A stretch of 64,000 nucleotides of DNA from Linyphia triangularis (lineage: Eukaryota > Arthropoda > Arachnida > Araneae > Linyphiidae). Made by a program: the position numbers and the translations under genes. The notes under the pieces were generated by a model, which was not told the DNA's origin, made no database searches, and was given only the letters and a program-made list of their open reading frames with translations. This document shows, piece after piece, positions 58,106 to 64,000 of this stretch (positions within the stretch are counted from its first letter, which is position 1; each line of letters starts with the position of its first letter). The DNA is taken from NCBI GenBank assembly GCA_963978545.1, contig OZ021732.1:50387214-50451213 (forward strand), read 5' to 3'.

Positions 58106-59278
58106 CATGGTTCGTAAGGCACTTGAAAGAGAAAAAAATTCAAGGACTTTTCGAGCACTTTTCCAAGGATGCGTTATCAACACAAGTATATTTAAAAAGA
58201 ATTCCAAAATTTTTTATTGGTAAACTATGCATGTTCAAATTGAGTAAATACAGAAAGAAATTTGTTACACAATCTGGAAACTTAAAATTGCTTACTTAAA
58301 TCCCACCCTCACCCAAAATTTAAATTCATATCTGTTTGAAAAATCTGGATAATACGGCAGTCAATTCCTAGTTGACATGAAATATCGCCAAGCTAATTGG
58401 TAAGCAATGAAGTTTCAAACTTGACCGTTTCTTTTGTTTTTTTTTATTTTGCCTTTTCTTGAATTACTTAATTTTCATAATTTCTAAGTGATTATTTGCA
58501 TATTCCTTATCTTTTCATGCGGTCAAGTTATTTATAAATATTTTCATTTGATTTACGAGAGCCATGATTTTTTATAGTTATCAATGTCGATAGTATTTCA
58601 GCTTCTTAAACTTTATTTTTAACTGCATACACCTCTATTGTGCTCGCTTGAGATAATATTGATGACAATGTTGATTGATGCTGACAATATCTGCTTTCGG
58701 GGTATTTTTTATTATTAGAAATAGATCTAATGATTATAGAAATTAAATCCAATGCTCTTTGCTCGCCGCATGGCTTTTTAAAGCACTTTCTCTTATCGAT
58801 GCTACGCCAAAATACTTGGCACACAAACTACATTGTGCAAAATGCATATTCAACACGTAGGATTGTAACCATTAATTATATTCAGGCTTTTTTAACCAGC
58901 TTGAATTGAAAATTCCTTTCCAAGTCATTTTGAAATAGTACGCAGAAAATTAGGTAACGCAACACATGATAATAAGAGATTGCATGATTTGGTCGGAGTA
59001 AACCAGTTTCCAGATATGTTGTACCGGCAAAGTGTTTTTCTTTCACAGCTGACACCAGTCTTGTATGTTCAACAGTGCTTTTTTCCTGGATGCTGATTGG
59101 TTAACTAAATTTGAAGGTTTTTGCTCATTTTTTAAGCCAAAATTTCTCAAGGCTATATTTTGAAAAAATGAAATTCAAAAACATTAAACATATATTTAAA
59201 AAATTCAAGGTTTTCAAGCACCTGAAAATGGTTCTTTTTCAAGCACTTTTTAAGGTTTTAAAAAAAATATGAACCATG
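58106..59278. mobile_element. TIR element CATGGTTC (5-bp TSD TATAC)
   Basis: The left end CATGGTTCGTAAGGCACTTG and right end AAAATATGAACCATG are flanked by TATAC at 58101-58105 and 59279-59283. Subterminal regions carry 'ttcaaggacttttcgagcac' and 'tcaaggttttcaagcacctg', inverted relatives of each other. They also resemble the AAGTGCTTGAAAA phrases of the CAGGGTTCCCAC family. No ORF is present. Confidence 0.75.
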
Positions 59279-59283
59279 TATAC

Positions 59284-59874
59284 AAATATTATACCAGAAG
59301 CGATGTTATGAGTGATAATAAAAATGAACATTTTAAGTTTTTTTTACAAAAATTGTAAAAAAAAAAAAAACTTATCAATAGTTAAAGTTTTTGATAATCT
59401 TCTCTGCCCAAGTTTCATTAACTAGGATACAACCACATAAGAAAGATGAATATCTTCTAAAATTCTTCTGAAAAGCCTATTTATAGTGAGCAAAGACACT
59501 ATTACTAGAAATAAAGCTCCTTATTTAAGAAACACAAGAGGCAAAAAACTTTTTTTTTGAACTTTTAATTAACTACATAATAATAACTACAGAAAATAAA
59601 AGTTTATTGCACTAACCATTGACATAAAAAATATCCTTAATTCCATTTAGAAACAAAGCACCATTCACCAGGAAAATTAAACAACTTAGTTTGATATTTA
59701 ATCTTTAACAAGTTCTCAAACAATATTACAAAAATCATGAATGCTTACTTAGCAATACCTTAACTTGCACATTATAATTATTTTTTTTTTTAGTTCAAAT
59801 CAAGTATTTCCAATTTAATAATAATAAAAAAAGCAATAAAAAAAACCTAGGTTTTGGAAAACCCTTTATTGCAC
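59284..59874. other. 3' flank of the zinc-finger gene
   Basis: AT-rich sequence. Minus-strand AATAAA hexamers occur at 59865-59870, directly after the stop, and at about 59602-59607; either could be the gene's poly(A) signal. Confidence 0.4.
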
Positions 59875-61122
59875 TTACTTGCACTCATGTGTGAGCAAAT
59901 GCTTATTAAAAGCATATCTACGAGCAAATGCTTCACTGCACACATGACAAACATGTGGCTTTTCACCAGTATGCACAAGAAGGTGTTTTTTAAGATCAGC
60001 TAAGACAGAAAAAACTTTATTACATATTTTGCACCCATGTGGCTTTTCTTTCACATGTATTAGGTTATGGTTAGAAAGATTTCTTCTATGAGCAAATGCT
60101 TTATTGCATATCTGACACACATAAGGCTTCTCCCCTGTGTGACTAATATGATGCAATGTCAGAGCCCTTTTGTTATAATATGCTTTATCACACAATTCAC
60201 ACACATATGGTTTTACTCCAGTGTGAGTGAGAAGGTGCTGTTTTAAAGGATAGCTCTTGGCAAAACTACTGTTGCACATATCGCAGGCATATGGCTTCTT
60301 ATCAGTGTGAGTAAAAAGGCGATTTCTCAAAGAATGTTTCAATCGGAATGCTTTGCCACACTCCTTACACACAGGTGGCTTTTCAGTAGAATGTTTGGAT
60401 AGGTGTAGCTCCCTTTACAAGTATATGCTTCTGCATACCTCACAAACATATGGTTTTGCTCCAGTGTGAGTGAGAATGTGGTTCTTAAGATGAGACACTG
60501 AGAAATAAGTTTTGTCACACATAGTGCAAGCGTGTTTCTTTTCCCGAGTGTGAAACAAGCTGTGAGTCGTTAAACAACTTTTGTAAGGGAATGATTTGTG
60601 GCACACCTCACAAATGTAAGGATTTTCTCTTCTGTGAGTGATAGCATACTTATTGAGAGTTCCTTTTGTAGGAAATACTTTATTGCACACTTGACAAACC
60701 TGTGGCTTTTCAGTTGTGTGCGAGAGAAGATGTTTATTTAAATGCTTTTTCTCTGCAAATGCTTTGCTGCAACAGTCACAAACATATGGTTTTTCACCTG
60801 TATGAGAGAAATAATGGCTACTGAGAGACCATTTATCAGCAAATGATTTATTGCACAACTTACAAACATGTGGCTTTTCTCTACTATGAGTTAGAAGATG
60901 TCTATCAAGATAAGACTTTCTTGCAAATACTTTGTTGCACTCCTCACAAGAGTGCACCTTTTCTCCAGTATGAATGGTAAGATGCTGCTCTAAGTTAAGT
61001 TTTGAAGATAACGCTTTATCACAATAGCTACAGATAAACTCTCCACTATGCAACCGAAAATGTTTTTTCAAACTACCTTTCAATTTAAAGCATTTAGCAC
61101 AAACCTTACAAATATGCTGCAT
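59875..61122 (-). pseudogene. C2H2 zinc-finger protein gene, about 15 fingers, with one in-frame stop
   Basis: The minus strand from 61122 to 59875 is one frame, interrupted by TAA at 60417-60415. Eight C2H2 fingers precede the stop and six follow, joined by TGEKP-type linkers (for example CEECNKVFARKSYLDRHLLT). The finger that contains the stop (CEVCRSIYL stop RELHLSKH) also lacks three residues between Cys and His, so an indel accompanies the nonsense change. Two other fingers have lost a His: CQVCNKVFPTKGTLNKYAIT has Tyr, and CKECGKAFRLKHSLRNRLFT has Arg. Such proteins normally bind DNA in the nucleus. Upstream of Met 61122 a finger remnant (HSLTHSAE) is in frame after a TAG. The gene may therefore be a pseudogene, or the stop may be a sequence error. 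Confidence 0.85.
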
Positions 61123-62584
61123 TTCTGCACTATGAGTAAGGGAATGGCAATACTATTTGTTCATGATAATTCAAATGGTTGTCAGTAAAACTGCCAGTTC
61201 CCTACTTGCTGATTTAGTATTTTACAATGTTGAGGGACATTTTTCTATTGAGAAACTATAAATTGAAATTAAGTTCAGATTTCTATTACAACTTGTTTGT
61301 TTGAAACAGTCTTCTATCCTGAAAAAAAAAAAGTCGAGTTACCAACAAATCCACATATTACTATATGCTTCTATAGCATACAGTTTAACAGGAAAAGCAA
61401 AATTGAAGCTGTGTTAAGACTGGGGAAGATGTTTTGAAGTACTTTTTTTTTATTTTTTGAACCCCAAGAAAGAGTAAAAGGGATGCATCCAAATTATTGC
61501 TCTTTGAGCAGCATTTAAGTTTTATTGTGATAGACTTCCATCAATCAGTGTGGTAATTTTTTTTTGTTAGAATGAAAATATTTACCAGAAGTTTGTTTAA
61601 TTAAAAAAAACGAAAAAAAATTGAGATTAATAGAAATTACTTAGATAGAAAACAAGCAGATTTTTATTTCAACACTTGCAAAATATAATATGCTTAACTT
61701 AATTGTAACTTGATTAAAGTAACTTGAAGCCTAACAACAAATGCACTTCCAAGGCAAGTAGGAGTGGCTGCTTGTGGAGTACAGTAAGTATAGATGGGCT
61801 GTATCTAAAATTTATCAAATTAAAGTTCAGTAGTTAACTATTTTACTAATTTTCTTAAATGAAGGTTAGAATTGCAAATGAATATGGAATCGCTACGGTA
61901 AGAAAAAAAACTAGAACAAACTAAATCTGATGATTGTCCGACGAGCTTCGGCCACAGAGTGAAGTTACAATTTAGCTGCATTGTTGCAATGACAACATAT
62001 TCTTGTGGAATTTTTCCCTCCTCTCTAATGTACACAGTTTTTTGGCGAGATTCAGCCCTTTTGTAATTTTCTAAATTAGGCAGTACTTGTGAATTCCACG
62101 AACTGATTGGTTCATGTGTGTGAAACTGGATGTATAAGTGGGTGGAAACCAAGAGCCTCTAAGAATTCTCTCCAAACAGAAATAATTTTCTTGATAAGTT
62201 TACATATAGGTTTTCTTGTTACTTCTCAAATTATATAACTTTTAATGAAACATGGAACACCATTGAAAGTTAAAATAAGTTAATTTTTTCTATTTTCTTT
62301 CTTATATCATTTTGTAAAAATTTAAAGGTAACTTCAGGGATGAGAGTGATCAGAGAGCAAAAAGGAGGAAATTCAAAAATTCGTTAAAAAAGCTCGCGGA
62401 TGGAATACACAAAAATTCAACAAAAGAGTATGCAGGAAGGATAATTCAATAGTTTTAAAGATACAATGAAATTTCTCCTACTATATAATAATTAATTTCA
62501 AATATTAGGAGTTAGTGAAGTAATCTGGGAGGAAAGGGGAGCCAAGAGGGAAAATCTTTTGTTTAGATATGAGGAAAAGTATAC
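61123..62584. other. Upstream flank of the zinc-finger gene, unassigned
   Basis: No further exon is supported. A patch at 61900-62130 is richer in GC and contains an inverted CCAAT box (attggttc near 62106), which could be a minus-strand promoter. The end (62531-62584) repeats the sequence at 56279-56325. Confidence 0.35.
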
Positions 62585-63050
62585 TGTTATGAATTTTTCC
62601 ACTGAGGCAATGATGGCACAGTTTTCACGGTTTAAAAGTATTTATTCTCTCTTCAGAAAACTCACAAAATTTATTCACAGGCAACAGTTTAATTACTCTC
62701 AAGCTTCAACACAAGCTTCAACAAAAATAACTTCGAATTCAGCGATTATACAAGCTCACTCCAAAAGGCAAACAAAGCGATCAGCTTTCAACGAAGTCCG
62801 AAGTCAATCTGAAAACTTTCCCGTTCTCCAGTCTTTTATATACAAGCGCGTGAGACATTCGCGAAATTTCCAGCCAATTCATCGGGAAAGAAATATCTCG
62901 AAACTTCTCGATTGCTTTAGGTGTTGCCACCTTTTTCTAACTTGTATAATCGCTGTTAATTAATAAATAAAATAAGATAAAAATAAATTACAATAGAATT
63001 TTGAAATAATACGTCACTATTTACAATATATACAGACAATTTGTGCAACA
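62585..63050 (-). mobile_element. 3' LTR of a Ty3-like retroelement (minus strand)
   Basis: On the minus strand the repeat starts TGTTGCACAAATTGTCTG at 63050 and ends TTCATAACA at 62585, 466 bp with TG...CA ends. A TATA box (tatataaaag, minus, about 62832-62841) and AATAAA signals (minus, near 62640 and 62668) are placed as in an LTR. The polypurine tract AAGAAGGGGGAAA lies directly before it (63051-63063). Confidence 0.85.
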
Positions 63051-64000
63051 TTTCCCCCTTCTTAAAGACTGCACGTCTCGGGCAGTGAAGTCCTTAAGCC
63101 ATTCAATGACTTCTACCATAATATGGGGCTAACCTATTCTAGTGTACAACTCTAGGTTTACACGAAGGTGTCCGTTGAATTCTCACCTCGACGTCGTTGA
63201 TCTTCTTAAGGACCCCATACGGCCCTTCCCAGTTCGTCTGGAGCTTAGGGGAGAGTCCTTTCCGACGTCTAGGGTTCCCTAACCACAACTTGTCACCTTC
63301 CTGGAATGAACGGTCCGTGGCCTTGGCATAGTACCGGATCTTCATGCGCTCCGTCATTATGTTGTTTCTCTCTCTGGCGAACCGATGTACGGCTTCCAAA
63401 CGTGCCTGCAGATCATCTAGATACTGGACAGGCGAGGAAGGAGGTCAGGTGGATGTCCAAAGAGGAGGTTGCAGGGGAGCCTAAGGTCTCTTCCAAACAT
63501 CTTTAGAGATGGAGAAAATCCGGTGGTCTCGTGAGTTGCACTCCCGTATGGCAACAGAAGCGGTGACAGTTTCTGATCCCCATCTTGCTGGTTACATGAT
63601 TTTGAGATTGCGTCCGAATCATCAGCAGGTGCAGATGATAGATCCCGGCACCTCCGTTCGATGCTTGTAACAGGAGCACGGATGTCGATTCCCTCTTCAC
63701 TAACTTTGTCCATTCTCACATGAACCACTTCCTGGGAGGGTTTCATCAACGTCGTTTTCTTCGGTTCTCTTTCCGAGGCTGGTGAGGTACTTTTCATAGA
63801 TGTGGACTCTTCAGCATTCTCTATGACATTGTTTTCATGAGCCATAATCCGATATACGCACAGCTCTTTCATGTCCAGATCGTGCAAAGGAACTTCGCCT
63901 CTCCATGTTTGCAGCTTGCTTTTCTCAAAATTCAGCTTAATTCCATTTTTCTTCAAAAAGTCTAGTCCGAGAATGCACGGATCGAGAATTTCGGCAACAT
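63051..64000 (-). pseudogene. Internally deleted Ty3-like pol: protease-region piece fused to integrase C-terminus
   Basis: The minus strand from the right edge reads KKNGIKLNFEKSKLQTWRGE, the segment after the aspartic protease domain. It runs through a Ser/Thr-rich stretch and, in the same frame, into THETTGFSPSLKMFGRDLRL, which is integrase core. Reverse transcriptase and RNase H are absent. A frame break near 63420 separates this from RFARERNNIMTERMKIRYYA and the GPY/F-like LQTNWEGPYGVLKK at 63399-63139. The polypurine tract and LTR follow. This order shows a large internal deletion in a non-autonomous copy; the 5' part is outside the window. Confidence 0.83.

Noticed and set aside
61838..62152. 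104-codon minus-strand ORF upstream of the zinc-finger gene
   Set aside because: No domain or splice context seen; composition more like 5' flanking DNA.
1..64000. CRISPR arrays, operons or other prokaryotic systems
   Set aside because: Spliced genes, poly(A) signals and eukaryotic transposons throughout; no regular spacer arrays or ribosome-binding sites.

Overview
The window is AT-rich eukaryotic DNA from an animal, with GT-AG introns, AATAAA poly(A) signals and dense transposable elements. The element mix (hAT, pogo/Tigger, Ty3-like LTR elements, LINE, tRNA-derived SINEs) together with a C2H2 zinc-finger gene suggests an arthropod, perhaps a chelicerate. That placement is inference, because the window holds no diagnostic taxonomic marker.

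The main gene is a complete plus-strand orthologue of LRRC49, a leucine-rich-repeat subunit of the tubulin polyglutamylase complex. It has 14 coding exons between about 3166 and 45022, and all splice phases agree. The last intron uses a GC-AG splice pair. Upstream, two phase-matched exons (1671-1934 and 2719-2867) form the 3' end of an unrecognised serine-rich gene, or possibly an alternative 5' end of LRRC49. Near the right end a minus-strand C2H2 zinc-finger gene (59875-61122) carries about 15 fingers and is interrupted by one in-frame stop.

Layout: 1-950 is a broken minus-strand retrotransposon gag. 1671-3090 is the upstream gene end. 3166-45022 is LRRC49. Its three giant introns hold many elements: intron 1 a hAT with a ZBED-type transposase and a 6-bp-TSD element; intron 3 a pogo/Tigger element, a foldback element split by a solo LTR that is itself split by a pogo MITE, and a 6-bp-TSD element with three further insertions; intron 13 a SINE and a triple nest. 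45408-48046 is another hAT relic. 49873-54536 is a long hAT-type element inside a diverged repeat. 57060-58097 holds a LINE tail and a MITE carrying a SINE. 58106-59278 is a TIR element. 59875-61122 is the zinc-finger gene. 62585-64000 is the 3' half of an internally deleted Ty3-like retroelement on the minus strand.

The most unusual feature is the number of TIR elements whose boundaries and target-site duplications can be read directly. They fall into length classes: 5 bp (six elements in three TIR families), 6 bp (three elements), 8 bp (five hAT-like elements), 3 bp (one), and TA (three). Nothing resembling a new enzymatic system was found. The novelty here lies in these element families and their nesting.
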